A DNA stretch of 64,000 nucleotides, taken from assembly GCF_033439725.1 (NCBI RefSeq), contig NW_026944383.1, forward strand, positions 7,068,001-7,132,000. The letters run 5' to 3'. Source of the stretch: Neurospora tetraspora. Taxonomy: Eukaryota; Ascomycota; Sordariomycetes; Sordariales; Sordariaceae. Position numbers and translations under genes: made by a program. This document shows positions 1-11,594 of this stretch, one piece after another. Every line of letters starts with the position of its first letter. The first letter of the stretch is position 1. The notes below the pieces were generated by a model. The model did no database searches. It saw nothing but the letters and a program-made list of their open reading frames with translations, and was not told where the DNA came from.

Positions 1-586
1 CGTGATTGTGTGTGGTGCAGGCGTGCAGCACTCTTCACCTTGATCGAATCCCGGAACTCTGGATCAGTCTATTTTGATCTTGGCCCGCCGGCCAGAGCTG
101 CATCTCGTCTGGTCTGGTCTGATGTCTGGAGCATTGCGCTTGCGTGAACGGCCAGTGACGGCAAGCCCTAGGTACGGAGTACCTACGCAGAGCCAGGATT
201 TCTCCAACTCCTAGCTCGGCCACAAAATTCTCATCAGCGGAGCAAAAGAGGGGTGGTCTTTTTTTGCCGTTACAGTAGTGCTCGCGTTTGAGCTATCGGC
301 TAGCGGCAGGGTCCAAGACCAAACTGTGTGCAACATGCAGACATGAAGATGCAGCGAGCATAGCATGGGCGTAAGAGCATTACTGCAACTAAAAAGTGGT
401 GTAAAAACTGCTGTGTCGCCGGGACGGTTGCAGATGTGGGGCATTTTCCGAGCTCTCGGTCGGCTCATTGTCAGGTGAGTGGTGAGACGACATGGAAGAG
501 CCATTTTCGGAGCGTGTTCGGGGTTGAGGAGAAGAGGAAGAGAAACGGAACAAGATGTCATGCCGCGGAAAGATCTTGACGAGCCG
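1..586. other. non-coding flank, no gene seen
   Basis: Ordinary base composition that ends abruptly at the transposon border. Reading frames here are short (at most about 134 codons), overlap on both strands and show no recognisable domain. I see no gene. Confidence 0.5.
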
Positions 587-589
587 TTA

Positions 590-624
590 GGCCCTGATCG
601 GCTCAAACTTTTCATGGAAAAGTT
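590..624 (+). repeat. left terminal inverted repeat of the Harbinger element
   Basis: This is a 35-bp sequence that is the exact reverse complement of 4134-4168. It directly follows the TTA at 587-589. It has kept its G and C bases although the adjoining interior has been converted to AT-rich sequence. Confidence 0.92.
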
Positions 625-1249
625 AGGAATATTTAGCTACCTCCTCTCGTCTGCAACCAAGTAAAAGGGGTATATCAATACGACCGTACCGCTTTAATAC
701 TATATTAGTTTAGTAATAGCTAGTCTTAACCGTTTTTAATATAGTTGGCTAAAGCCTCCACACTGCCTTATTAAAAATATTTGAAAAATAAGGTTAAACC
801 CCATACGAGGTTAGTACTTAGATCTATTCGGACTTATACGAAAAATTTTCATTAAAATACGTCTTAGTCCGAAAAGATAAACGCCTAAGATTAATATTTA
901 ACCCCTCTAAGCGGCTCGAATATATTATTATTATCCTATTTATTAAATAACAAAGGCGAAGAGCAATAAAATAATTTTCATAACCCCCTCTTACAATTAT
1001 TCGATAATATTCTTAAACCGCTTAATAATAACGATATCCTACCCCCCTTCCTAACCTTCGACTTCCTCGAAAATAGGCAATTTATTTACCCAGTAGACTA
1101 CAATTAAATTAATAATTCCTAACCTACCCAAACGTATTAAATTAATAATAGCTAATTAATTAAGATTTAGAACGATATTATAATAGCTTCCCTAAATAAT
1201 ACCTAACTACACTAAAATATTATACAAAATAAGGAATTATTACAAACTA

Positions 1250-2300
1250 TACCTCTTCTTACTTTAAAGAGGAAGCGAATACCCCTTAAGCTTAAAACGC
1301 TAAAGGTACTAAAACCACCCAAACTAATTAAATTAAAGAAGAGGATTAATTAATTTAATACCGTAAACGATATAATAATAACTTAATTCTTCGAATATAA
1401 AAATAATAAATTTTTTAATTCGATGTAGCTAAAATATTTTACCGAAGTATAGGAGTAAGTAAAGGAATATTATATAAAGAAATAGATTAAGTATACGTTG
1501 ATTCAAAAAATTATTAAAACGAAGTTTAATATTAAATAAAACCGATATTATTATTAGAAAAAAGCTCTCTCTATTTCTAGCGCTTCGCTTAACCCTATTA
1601 CTAAATTGTTTAAAATATTTACGTAGAATTGAGAAGCCTTTCGGAAGCTAAAGAATATTAAAAATTATATTATCGATTAGCTTATAAAGACCCCACTCGG
1701 TAATATTAAAATATATTCCCAAATATTCTTCAAAATAAAGGCGGCGGGTAGGGGTATCGCAAAAGTAAAAGAATCGTAAGTAAATAAACTATTTAAAAAT
1801 AATAATATTACTTTCGGTAATAATAATGATAACGGGGAGGAAGTAATTTTATTTAACGATGAGGAGGAAGATAGGGAAGAGGATAAGAATAATGACGAAA
1901 TTAAAACGGTTGCTTAACCGCCCGCGAAGAAACTTATTAAAGCGTAATAACACAAGAAAGATACTAATCCTACCTAAATTCTATTATTAGAAGGTAAAAC
2001 TCCCCTCACTAACGTAAGTACTAATAAAATCGGTCGTAAAAAGAAGGGTAGTAATATCAAATTATTTAGTGCGTCGATAGAGAAGGCGGCTACCTTATTA
2101 CAAATTCCTAAGTTAGTTAGATTTAACGAATTTACCTTCGCCGTCGAGAATTTATAGCGCGAATTCTCTAAGTTAGATGAGGAGGAAATAATAAATTATA
2201 TTAATCATTTCGTAAATTATCCTCTCTTTATTAGTATATAGTTGAAATTGAATAAGAAAATAAAGGAGGGGTATATTAACTGCTAGAAAGATTGAATAGA
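1250..2300 (+). pseudogene. degenerate second ORF of the Harbinger element
   Basis: A reading frame on the plus strand can be followed over roughly 1 kb. It is interrupted by scattered stops that mostly look like RIP-converted Trp (TAG from TGG) and Gln codons. A recognisable stretch near 2060-2280 reads like a helical, charged protein and includes FSKLDEEEIINYI. PIF/Harbinger elements typically carry a second, often Myb-like DNA-binding protein beside the transposase. I cannot confirm a Myb domain here, so the family role is an inference from position. It faces the transposase remnant. Confidence 0.5.
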
Positions 2301-2479
2301 ATAAAATAGAATAAAGTAGAGGGATAAGGTAGAGGAAAGGGTAATTAATTTAATAATTTATGAAATTTGCACGAAATTATTAAATTTACTAAATTTTAAC
2401 TCGAAAACACTAATTTCATAAAATAATCTGATATTTCTAATAATTTAGGAAATAATTATATAAATATAATAATCTATAA

Positions 2480-2516
2480 TCTCCCCTCCCCTCCCCTCCC
2501 CCCCCTTCCTCCCCCT
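2480..2516 (+). repeat. C-rich pyrimidine tract (CCCCT)n
   Basis: A run of CCCCT-like units inside the AT-rich element. Such a tract would escape RIP because RIP acts mainly on C followed by A, so its survival fits the proposed history of the element. Confidence 0.6.
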
Positions 2517-2899
2517 ACCTTAATACTCTACTTTATTCTATATATACCAAATTATTTAGCATCTCTCTTCTTTTCAAATATAATTACCAATTCCTCTATA
2601 TTAATATCGACGACCGTTATCTAACGTAATCAAAATAAATACCTCTCACTACCTTTTATACCCTTACTCTTACTTACTTTATCTACCTTTTTTCTTTTAT
2701 ATTTAATTAGTAAGGTTACGTTATATATTTTAATATAAAATTATATAATATAATTACCGTATATATAACTCGCTTCTAATTGTTAAAACTATATTTAAAA
2801 GGCGCTACCCTTATAATCTTCCATTGCCTTTTTAAATAACTAAAAATATATTCTATAACAATTCGAATATGAAAGTAATGCAAATTATATAATTCTTTA

Positions 2900-3450
2900 G
2901 GGTCTTTTAATTATACGTCTTCATTCTTCCAATTTTGAAGATAGTATTTAATATTTATAAAAGGGATTATAATACCTTACTTTACGCCAAACCTAACGTT
3001 TATAATATAATATCGATTACGAAGGTTATAAAACGAATGCGAAAATGCTTAGTTGTAAAGTAAAGTATCGTTAATCGACCCTTCTACGCCCGCTAATACG
3101 TACGTAAATGAATAATCGAATTTAATAACCGCGAATATATTCTAGGTTATTTATCCGTTTTGATCGTACTAGCGAATTTAATCTTCTTTCTTAATATACG
3201 TAGTAATATAGGTACTGTCGATAGCACTAATATAATTACTAAAAGCATTCAAACTAGGATTTAATTCGATAGTAGGGTCTAAATAAATATTTACTAGTAA
3301 TATAATATATATAAAGTGTAAATATTTATAAGTAAGCAATAAATTATTTATAATCTTTAATATAGAGCTCTAGCTAATTTGGAAATAATAGAAGGTAGTT
3401 TGCTAATTTTAGTAATAGGCCAAGATATATAGAAAAACTATTAACTTCTA
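2900..3450 (-). pseudogene. degenerate Harbinger DDE transposase (core)
   Basis: The reverse strand of about 3020-3290 translates into the hallmark core of the DDE_4 transposase family: N-P-x-L-N-A-F, then SAIDSTYI carrying the first catalytic Asp, then FDYSFTYVLAGVEGSIND carrying the second conserved Asp. The flanking sequence is heavily AT-converted, so the ends of the former gene are only approximate. It is certainly inactive, with many stops in all frames. It is the main evidence for the family of the surrounding element. Confidence 0.75.
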
Positions 3451-4133
3451 GTATACTATCTAGTATTAATTACCTTCTAAACTAATATTCTCTTAAAACT
3501 ATTTTAATAAAGTATTGAAGGTAGGTCAATTTATACGAAAGAGTTACTTAAATTATATTATTAAACTATAGTAAATCTTATCAGTTAACTTTCCAGTATA
3601 GTTTAGGCTATAGTATATAGGTTTAAGATCATTCCTCTCTTTATTACAAAAGATAATATTAATAGTAGTTACTACTATAAAGGCGAAAGTAGTTTGGTTA
3701 TGATTTCCTAGATCTATGACGATCGATATTGATAAATACGAATATATAGCGGTTATAGTACATTAGAATTTTAATAATTAGGAATATAAAGCTCGAATAC
3801 GGCTCAACCGATATAACGTTTACCGATAGGGTAGGCCTACTTACGTTATATATTTTAGTAAGGAAATTTACGAAAACTCACAACTTTTCTACCAGAAATA
3901 GAATACCCCCTACTTTTAAAATTCTATCAATTTTAATAAGAAAACTGGTTAAAAATACTAAGAATCTATTGATCTCAATATAAATTAGAAACGTATAACG
4001 GCCTACATTAGTCGGTACCTCCTTTGAATACCCTAGTTTAAATTTAAGCAGTTTTCTCGAATTTTTTAGTACCCAAACTAGTTAATCCAGAAAAAAAATC
4101 GAGCTTAGCACCAAAACCCCCTGTAACCCTCAC

Positions 4134-4168
4134 AACTTTTCCATGAAAAGTTTGAGCCGATCAGGGCC
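4134..4168 (-). repeat. right terminal inverted repeat of the Harbinger element
   Basis: Exact reverse complement of 590-624, directly followed by TTA (4169-4171). The inverted repeat plus the TTA duplication define the limits of the insertion. Confidence 0.92.
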
Positions 4169-4171
4169 TTA

Positions 4172-7100
4172 ACAGTTCGGAAGTGGTTCTTCCCCGGCGC
4201 GGCTCGGTTCCGGTTTACGTTAACGATCTTCTTTCTGGACGCTTGGAAGGTATGTGGAACTGTTTCATGGCGCATTCCCAAGGCTCTACCATTCGTGCGA
4301 TCGTACTTTCATTGTCAGTCCCGACTCCTATCGCGCAAACCCTGGGGTCATGAGGGGGGACGGGAGGTTTGTTTTGATGGGTGGGTCCGTCCGGATCGGC
4401 TTGTGGATTCAAGCGGTGAGCGGAGACGGTCTGGGATCAAAACGGTCTCCGGACGGTGACTACTGCGGGAGGCATACCCACTCCCGGAGACATTGCATTC
4501 GTCTACACCCCAGATAGGTAGGCAAACCCCAGCTGCTTGGCTGTATCATGTACTGCTACGCAGCATGTGAGATGGGAAAATCTCGCATCTGCTTTGCATT
4601 TGTTGAGCAAAAATTCGGGAAAGAGGCTGAGCACAAAAGGGAGGATATCTGGAGATGGAGATATCAGAAAGCGAGTGCTACCTCCCTATCGACAGTTTGC
4701 GGCTCAGGATGGAGTATGTGGGGTTGTCCTCCATGCTCGGACACCGTCGATCTACTGCTCTTCCCTTGGGCGAGTTCGCGGATTTCCGGAGACCCCCTCT
4801 CTTCGTACGGGGGGAGGGGGCAAGATACCGAGCATCATTCTCCGGTTCGTACCGGCTCCCATCGTACTCCGGTATACAACAGAATCACGGTTCACCGTGC
4901 CGTCGTTCTTGTAACAGTAACCCAGCAATGAAGAGAACCAAGAGAGATCGATTCCGCGAAACCAAGGAAAAACTCCGATGCTCTCCAAGCCTTTCCTTGC
5001 TCCGAGAATTCCGGACCTGCATACGGGATGACGCTCCTACTCATGGCTCTATTCACGAAGCTATTACTGCTGTGTATCGTGATTGAAGCCAGGGAGACCG
5101 AGAACTCGAATGTCTCCAGGTTGGTAAGTCACGTCCCGTGGAGTCTGATGATTCTTCTGCAACCACGTGAGCCTCGCTTGGATGGTTCACTTATACCAAA
5201 AGTCAACCGAGCGAGGAGTCGTCAACATGGTCGTCAACATGAACAAGAAAAACATCACTTGAACAACCCCGCGTTGCATACCCATGAACCATGAAGCTTT
5301 TTGGCTTGTGAGTTCTTGACTCTAGACTCAAAACAGAACAAGCCGACTCGCAAGATCCCTACCTGCCAGTCCTGCCTGGCGAGCCTAGCTCCCTGGTCTT
5401 GTGCGGCGTCTATCTCCCACGCAAGTGCGCGCCTACGAAGAGATAGGAAGAGTAAAGGATGGTACCGAATGAAGCGATGAGGATCTGAATCCTTGTCCTG
5501 CTCCTTTTCTCCCTAGTGTATACATTTTTTTTTTAACTCCGTAGCGTCCTTTTTCCGAGAAGGAGGGGTTCTGGTAATGGACGACGATCGAACGAACGGC
5601 CGGCTTCTTGCCCGGTCATCGGTTCTCGTTCGTCGTCCGTTCAGGCGAACCGGGGCCATACCGGGGCCATACCGGGCTCCCTGGACCTGGTTGACGATCT
5701 TGCAATGTGACAAGGTCAGTCACCCAGGTCAGCTTGTCTGGAACTCTGCAACCGGAAACCGTCCGAGCAAGGTGAAGCTACAGTAAGGTGGGCTTGGTGG
5801 GCTAGGCCGAGTTGGGATATCCGGGGCACTCGCCGGGGTGCACCGCTCGGTCGCACAATCTACGGAAACGACGAAACAACGAAACGAAACGAAACGAGCC
5901 CCAACCGGACCCCGGCGGCGGCGGCGGCGGCAACGGCGGCCAGTCACCACTCATCAGCGGGCGGCGGGACGACATGGATAGGGACAAGGGGGGAGGTTAT
6001 CAAAGGGAACGACAAGGGATTTTACGTCCATGTCAGGGTTATCATCATCGTCATTCTTTTCAATGCTCACAGACACACCCATACCCACCATCATCCAAAT
6101 CCCAGCAAGCATCCCACCTAACCCAAGCAATGAGCAAGACTCGAGAGACTCAAGTGAGGCTCAAATAAGGCTCAAAAACAGCAGCAGATGATCTCTTTAT
6201 CTGATGAAAGGCGGTGTGTTTTAGCTGTCTTCTGTCTCTGCGCTCTCAGCGCCATCTGGACCTTAGATGAGTCTTGGAACCACACTCTTGGGACGAGTCT
6301 GCTGATCTGATTTGTTGCTATTGTCAAGTGGTGAGAAGGTGTGGGCTTTGGGGGTTTTGTTATGGTGGGTGGTATGCATTAGTTATTCTTTTAGACTGTT
6401 GTTTTATCTTTCTTTTTTCTCAAAAGTCTGTCTCTTATTTCTCTCGTTTTCTGGGGCCCGATGAAGTTGTCATCAGGTATGTTGGAAGTGGTCGGTTGAG
6501 GATAGATACCATTTCCTACAGCTCCTTCGGGCAATGAAGAGAAGAAGAGGAAAGTAACGCGTGGGTGTATGTCTTGTGATGGAGCAATACCAGTCGCATG
6601 TCGTCATTCTTCTTGATCTGCTTTCATGTCTTTTATGATCTGAATAACACTACCTCAACAACCCACGATCAGAAAGTCGAACGACGGCTAACTGACTGAT
6701 ATTCCTGCCGCACTGATTCAAAGAAACCATACATATTCTCAATTAAGGCTGGGTAAGGTAAGCGAAGTGAATATGTAAAGAGGACGGAATCCACCAAGTC
6801 TTTTGGTGTCGATGAAACGAAATATGAAACAAGAACTAATGCAATGTCCCAAGTTCCCTACATGTCAGAACAGAGCGGCATCCATAACAGGATATCATTC
6901 TGCACTACCTAGAGTGAGCAACAAGACTGCTACATATGTATGTAGGGACTATTGTAGGCTAGGAAGATCTCTGATCTTGCACAAGACCTACAGCTAGAGG
7001 TACATACCAATGCCGTGAATAAGGCAACAAGCTGTAATAAGAGAGAGGATAACTCTCCGTATTGGCTGGATGGCAAAACAGGGCCAAGAGAGATCAGCAA

Positions 7101-9464
7101 GACCAGCAAGACGACTCTCACTGAGCAACGGATATACATACCTACGAAGCAGACAGGCTTCGGGGATAAAGCCGATTGACGACATCACCGTTTTTAGTCG
7201 TTGCGACTTGCGGCTCTTGTAAAGAAGCCAAGCCTGGCCACTCTTCTTTCTGGGGACTATCAGGTTGCCAATTGAAGTTCTAGTGTAGATCGATCAGCGT
7301 TGGGATCTCTCAATAGTTCTGTAGATCAAAACCCTGACCGAAAGTCTGACGAACTAAAGTGGGATTTTTGGGTTGGAGGTAACGGGTCTCGATGGATCGA
7401 TGTAATGATGGGTCAAAATGATCTGGATTTTTACAAGAAGCTAGAAGGGAAGATGGGAAGGAAGGAAGGAAGGGAACCCGTGGGGTAGGTCTAGGGTCCG
7501 AGGTCTGCATGTAGGGACTTGGAAGAAAAAAAAAACAAATGATGTCCTGACCTGTTGAACAAGTTTCATGTTGTCAGGGTCTTTCCTTCCTTGGAAGAAT
7601 GTCGAACTCAAGGATGGAAGGTGGTCGGTCATCAATGCGTTAAATTTTCCAAACAAAGAGTCAGGATATGTAGACAGGACAAGCGCTATGGTGACTCTAC
7701 TTGCTAAAACCGAATAAAAAAATATTGTTGAAGTCCGGAGTCAGAAGAAGGGAATCACTTGGAAATGATACTGTTCATTAGCCGTTATCTTCATACGGTA
7801 GGTACATGGGGGCCTGTAGGACTATGCCTCGTGCCTCGTATCTCGTGTGTCTCGTGTGTCAGTCTGCCTGACATGGAGCAACGGAAGCAAAGAAAGCACG
7901 AAGGACTAAGGAGTGTGGGGAGGCGGCGGCGGCGGCACATACATACGGGGTACGGATAGTAGTCCAGTAATATACATCGTAGTATAGACTCGTATCTACT
8001 GTAGACTAGATGTCCTTACCCAAGTCTAGATGTAGATGTAACTACGGCGAAACCAACCAACCGACCAACCAAGGTAAGCTGATCGGCGGACCTACGGTCC
8101 GGACACGAACAAGTCTGGCTGGCTTCACCGGAGTAAGCGCCGGGACCTTTTTAGGGCGAAGGTATAGACCTTTTGATCTTTTACTTCTAGCATCTGACGG
8201 CCTTGAAATGGTCTCGATGTCTGCTACTACACTAAGATCGTTGCCAAGCGGACCCTGAACGGGATCACTAGGTGGTGAGCCAGTCTCTCTCATTTTCGCT
8301 ATTACTACTTTCAGAAGAATTTGCCACCAGACCCTTCCTTGATCAGCGTTGCACACACTGATAGTATTTCGGAGCTCGATAGAAAACAGGGAGGGGGGGT
8401 TTTGGATTTGGATAGGGGTCAGGTTGAACGTATCTATCTATTCTGTGACCCTGTCACTGCCTTTGACTGGCACACACACATACACAGAGACACAGACACA
8501 AAAGGAGGTTCGCACAAAAAAGAACTATTGGAAGCGAATGGATAGATGGTCTTCAGATTTCGCTTCACTCTTGAGACTTGCACCTCACAAGTCACAACGA
8601 AGCCAGCCGGCCGGCCGGCCCTTTGCTCGATCGCCACTGGAGGTTGTTTGCTTATTCATTCATTTAATTCTAATCTATAACCTCTAGTAGTCCTTGTGAT
8701 CCAAAAACACTATCCGAGATGGGTATAAGCATGACACGAAGCTGGAGAGGAAGCCCCGGAGGATGCCAAAGAAAAACAACAACTGAGCCAGTCAGCAGCA
8801 GCGCCCTCCCCCTCCCCGTCATGAAAAATATGGGGTGATTCACCACCCAGAGCACACAAATGAGACAGGCCATGCTACCTCTTACTGTCCTGTCCTCATC
8901 TGCGCCTTGCCTGGCCTGGTGTTGTGATCAAGTATGACGGTGACCATGTATGACGTCCCACAGAAACACCACAGAACAAAGAGTTCCCGCCGAGCAACCG
9001 GCCGCCAGTACCACGAAAGGGGGGAAGGAAGGCGGAGAGGGCGAAATTTGGGTGGTTGAGGGTGCGATTGGGGGCGGGAAGAGAGAAAGTCCCCAGGGTT
9101 CACGGTTATGGATAGAAGCGCAATTGAGGTAACCAAGAAGCATTTCTCGATGATCACCGCGACTTTTTTTTTATTCGGCCCTCATTCTCTCCGTAACCAC
9201 CTCGATGGTGATCTCGTGGCTCTGGTAAACAGGTCTGGGGTAGACCCTGGCATGTTTCGGATGAAAACATTTGAACCTTGTTCGCGTTCTGGCAGAGGGC
9301 CACTGGCTTCCGAAACATTTTGTGTTTACCACGTGCCGTGTTGAGCATAACGATGGGAGGCAGAGGCTGTCACTAAACATGTAGAAGGCTCAACCGAGTG
9401 GATGGTCCGGGCTGTGACTGGGGATGGGTGTCGTACACTATGGGTACGGCGTCTGAGAGCCGGT
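4172..9464. other. 5.3-kb gene-free region
   Basis: Normal base composition. Frames reach at most about 140 codons, overlap in several phases and on both strands, and lack recognisable domains. Visible structure includes a run of GAAAC units near 5881-5896, a (CGG)n tract near 5913-5931, another short CGG tract near 7922-7936, a CA-rich tract near 8470-8500 and a repeated GGCC motif near 8606-8620. Possible contents are distal promoter sequence or non-coding RNA. Nothing proves transcription. Confidence 0.5.
5913..5931 (+). repeat. (CGG)n trinucleotide tract
   Basis: Six or so tandem CGG/GGC units in non-coding DNA, directly after a run of GAAAC pentamers. Length-variable microsatellites of this kind are common in fungal intergenic DNA. 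Confidence 0.75.
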
Positions 9465-11226
9465 TTACGAGGAACCAAAATCCCATAGACTGACTAGCGG
9501 GCTGTCGGTCTGCTCTGTGCCGGGATCGGCCTTGGTGAAGATGTGCTTCGGGATCATAAACTCGATGACCGGAGCCTTCTTGACTTCCTTGGACATCTCC
9601 GCGTCGATAAGCTGTAGGTTTATGTTAGCCATGTGCTGCTATATACGATCACTAGTGGTTCACTTACACTGCCATAAGAGTGGTCCAGGAAATCCTCCAG
9701 GTTGTAAGACTGTTTTGTAAACTGCTCAGAGATGATCTTGGCGATGGTCGCAACGTTGGGGTGGTAATGAGACTGCAACTGCACAATCTCCCACAGAGAA
9801 CTGTCAATGGCGTGGGTCTCCATAGGGTCCTCTTCGTCAGGGAGGAAAGGGTCAAGGACTCCCTCCTTCTCGATCAGCTCCTTCTCCTCCTTGGTCCGCG
9901 GTACACGATGCATCATGAATGTGGTGAGAGGATGCTTCTTGAAAAGGTTGTAGAACCACGGAACAATGACAACAATGGCGCTTGGTGGTGCGTTGAGGGC
10001 GAGACGGGCCAGACGCTTGATAAAGCTTGCCACCAGGACAGCGGGCAAATGGGACGAGCCCAGGAACGTGTCGAGGAGGCGGAAGAAGCGTGAGCGATAC
10101 TTGGAGTGGAGAATGTCGGTATCCAGCAGGGAGTAAAGCTTCTGGTAGAAAGATGGGTAATCGAGGTTGCGTTCCTGGATCAGGTAGAAAACGCCGGAAA
10201 GGGCCAGGAGGGAGATGGAGCCGCCAGTGTTGTAGCAGTCGGTAAGGAAGTCCATGAGGAGTTCGGGCTTAATGAACCATGGCGCGATCGAAGATGCCAT
10301 GACGTCCAGCACCTTCTTTCTCTGCTCTTTACTCAAACCGAGGTGCATCAGAGCCAGCCACGCTTCCTGCGCCCTCTTCTTGTGCTGCGACAAAGATCGT
10401 AGTGGGTGCTTCTTCTTGCTGGGTTGCTCGATATAGAAGTCCTCAAGGTCTTCGGATGACTCTGGAACATCCTCCATCTTGAGGAGGAAATCAAACACGG
10501 TGTTTTGTAGCTCTTCATCGACGGACTCGCGTTCTGTGAGGAAGTCCCTACACAAACATGTTAGCAACTTGCTACAAAGGGCAACTCAGATCCCACTGGT
10601 TTCACGTACTTGATTCCCTCAAAAGTGTAAAACCTGATGTCGTCGTACTCGTCGATAAACTTGTCGCAGAACTCATCGCGCACCTCCTCAACTGGCGACG
10701 TTAAGAGCGCACTGATGATGGCATTGAAGAGAGGCCAATGGAAAACGGCCTCGTCCTTGCCCTCCAGGTACTGGGCTTCCGCCTTCAGCAAAGCCATAGC
10801 CAGAACGAGAGCCTGAGTAGCAAGCTTGGTGCTCTTGAACATGGCGACAAGAGCCTTGTGGTGGTCCGTCAAGCGATCCCGGAGCCATTTTGCGACAGTC
10901 GCATCCTTCTCCGAAGCATCCTTCCTCTTCACCAAACTGCCCGAGGCAAGGAGGCGGACGAACACGCGGCACAGAGCCTCGGCGGCGGCGATGGCGGTCT
11001 TTGGGTCTTCATTCTGCTTTTCAGCGTACTCGATAAGGGCAGCGATGTTGTTGTAGTGCTTCTTGGACTCGTTGATCTGGGATTCGAGATTCTGGATTTG
11101 CGATGCGAGGTCTTCCTTCTCCTCGCCGGCCTCGGACTTTCTGCGTTTCTTGATGGGTTCGCCGTTCTCGGAGCGTTTACGCTTGACGACGGACTTGGCG
11201 GCTTTGTCTTTTACTGTTGAAGGCAT
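9465..11226 (-). CDS. noc4: nucleolar complex protein Noc4 (CBF/Mak21 family)
   Basis: Noc4 pairs with Nop14 in the nucleolus and is needed for 40S ribosomal subunit maturation and export (family knowledge). I read three exons: 11226-10610, 10547-9668 and 9611-9465, giving 547 residues, close to the usual fungal length. The introns have donors GTACGT and GTAAGT with CTAAC branch sequences and join in frame. The first in-frame ATG gives MPSTVKDKAAK, followed by a Lys/Arg-rich nuclear-type segment (about residues 10-35). The CBF domain lies at about residues 268-425 and contains LLALSGVFYLIQERNLDYP and a conserved PWFYNLFKKHP stretch. It is divergent from the ATP synthase gene, with 368 bp between the start codons. 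Identification is confident. Confidence 0.93.
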
Positions 11227-11594
11227 TTTGGCGACGATATGTGGGTGTTTGGTTAAGGAAACGAGGAGGTGGACGACTCGAGGAACGAAATGGCCGTCGT
11301 TCTCAGCAAAATTTAAGTGGGGCGTCTCCAAGTCAAAGTCCTTCTTTGGCGTCGCGAGCTGGAGGTGACATTGGAGACTTCTTGGCGCCAAGGTGGGGCC
11401 TCTTTTCTCTTGGACTGGCGCTGATTGAAACTTTTCCAGCGTCTTTGCTGAAGCTCTCAGGCTCAAGATCCACGTGACATCCAGGTACCTCCGGTAAAGT
11501 GCCGGGTCAACCCGTTCCGTTAAAACCTCAATTCGACCTTGGAAAGCTCAGCAACGTCACTAACAGCCACCCCACGTCCATCCCCTCATCCACA
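11227..11594. promoter_or_regulatory. shared divergent promoter of noc4 and atp4
   Basis: Only 368 bp separate the two start codons, which point away from each other, so this interval must carry both 5' leaders and promoters. No clear TATA box is seen. A promoter is inferred from position only. Confidence 0.6.

Larger units (their letters stand above)
587..4171. mobile_element. RIP-altered PIF/Harbinger DNA transposon with TIRs and TTA target duplication
   Basis: A block of about 3.6 kb, very rich in A and T, is bounded by perfect 35-bp inverted repeats (590-624 and 4134-4168, starting GGCCCTGATCGG). It is flanked on both sides by the trinucleotide TTA (587-589 and 4169-4171), which fits the TWA target duplication of PIF/Harbinger elements. 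The interior holds two degenerate coding regions facing each other. On the minus strand, about 3020-3290, a Harbinger DDE transposase is recognisable: a stretch reading SAIDSTYI (family form GAIDGTHI) followed by FDYSFTYVLAGVEGSIND (family form FD..FTYVLAGWEGSA.D). On the plus strand, about 1250-2300, a second long degenerate frame can be followed. Many former Trp and Gln codons are stops and CpA/TpG is scarce, as expected from RIP. The element cannot encode active proteins. Family assignment is confident; exact gene limits inside are not. Confidence 0.88.

Noticed and set aside
211-615. 134-codon frame (minus) at the left border
   Set aside because: It extends into the terminal repeat of the Harbinger element and lacks any motif.
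4537-5086. three overlapping frames of 125-143 codons
   Set aside because: They overlap in different phases, none has a domain, and there is no splice structure that improves them.
5812-6168. 118-codon frame with a Gly run
   Set aside because: The Gly run is just the CGG microsatellite; the rest has no domain.
11227-11466. N-terminal extension of the noc4 frame
   Set aside because: The frame is open upstream, but the first ATG is at 11226; the upstream part has no ATG start and overlaps the promoter.
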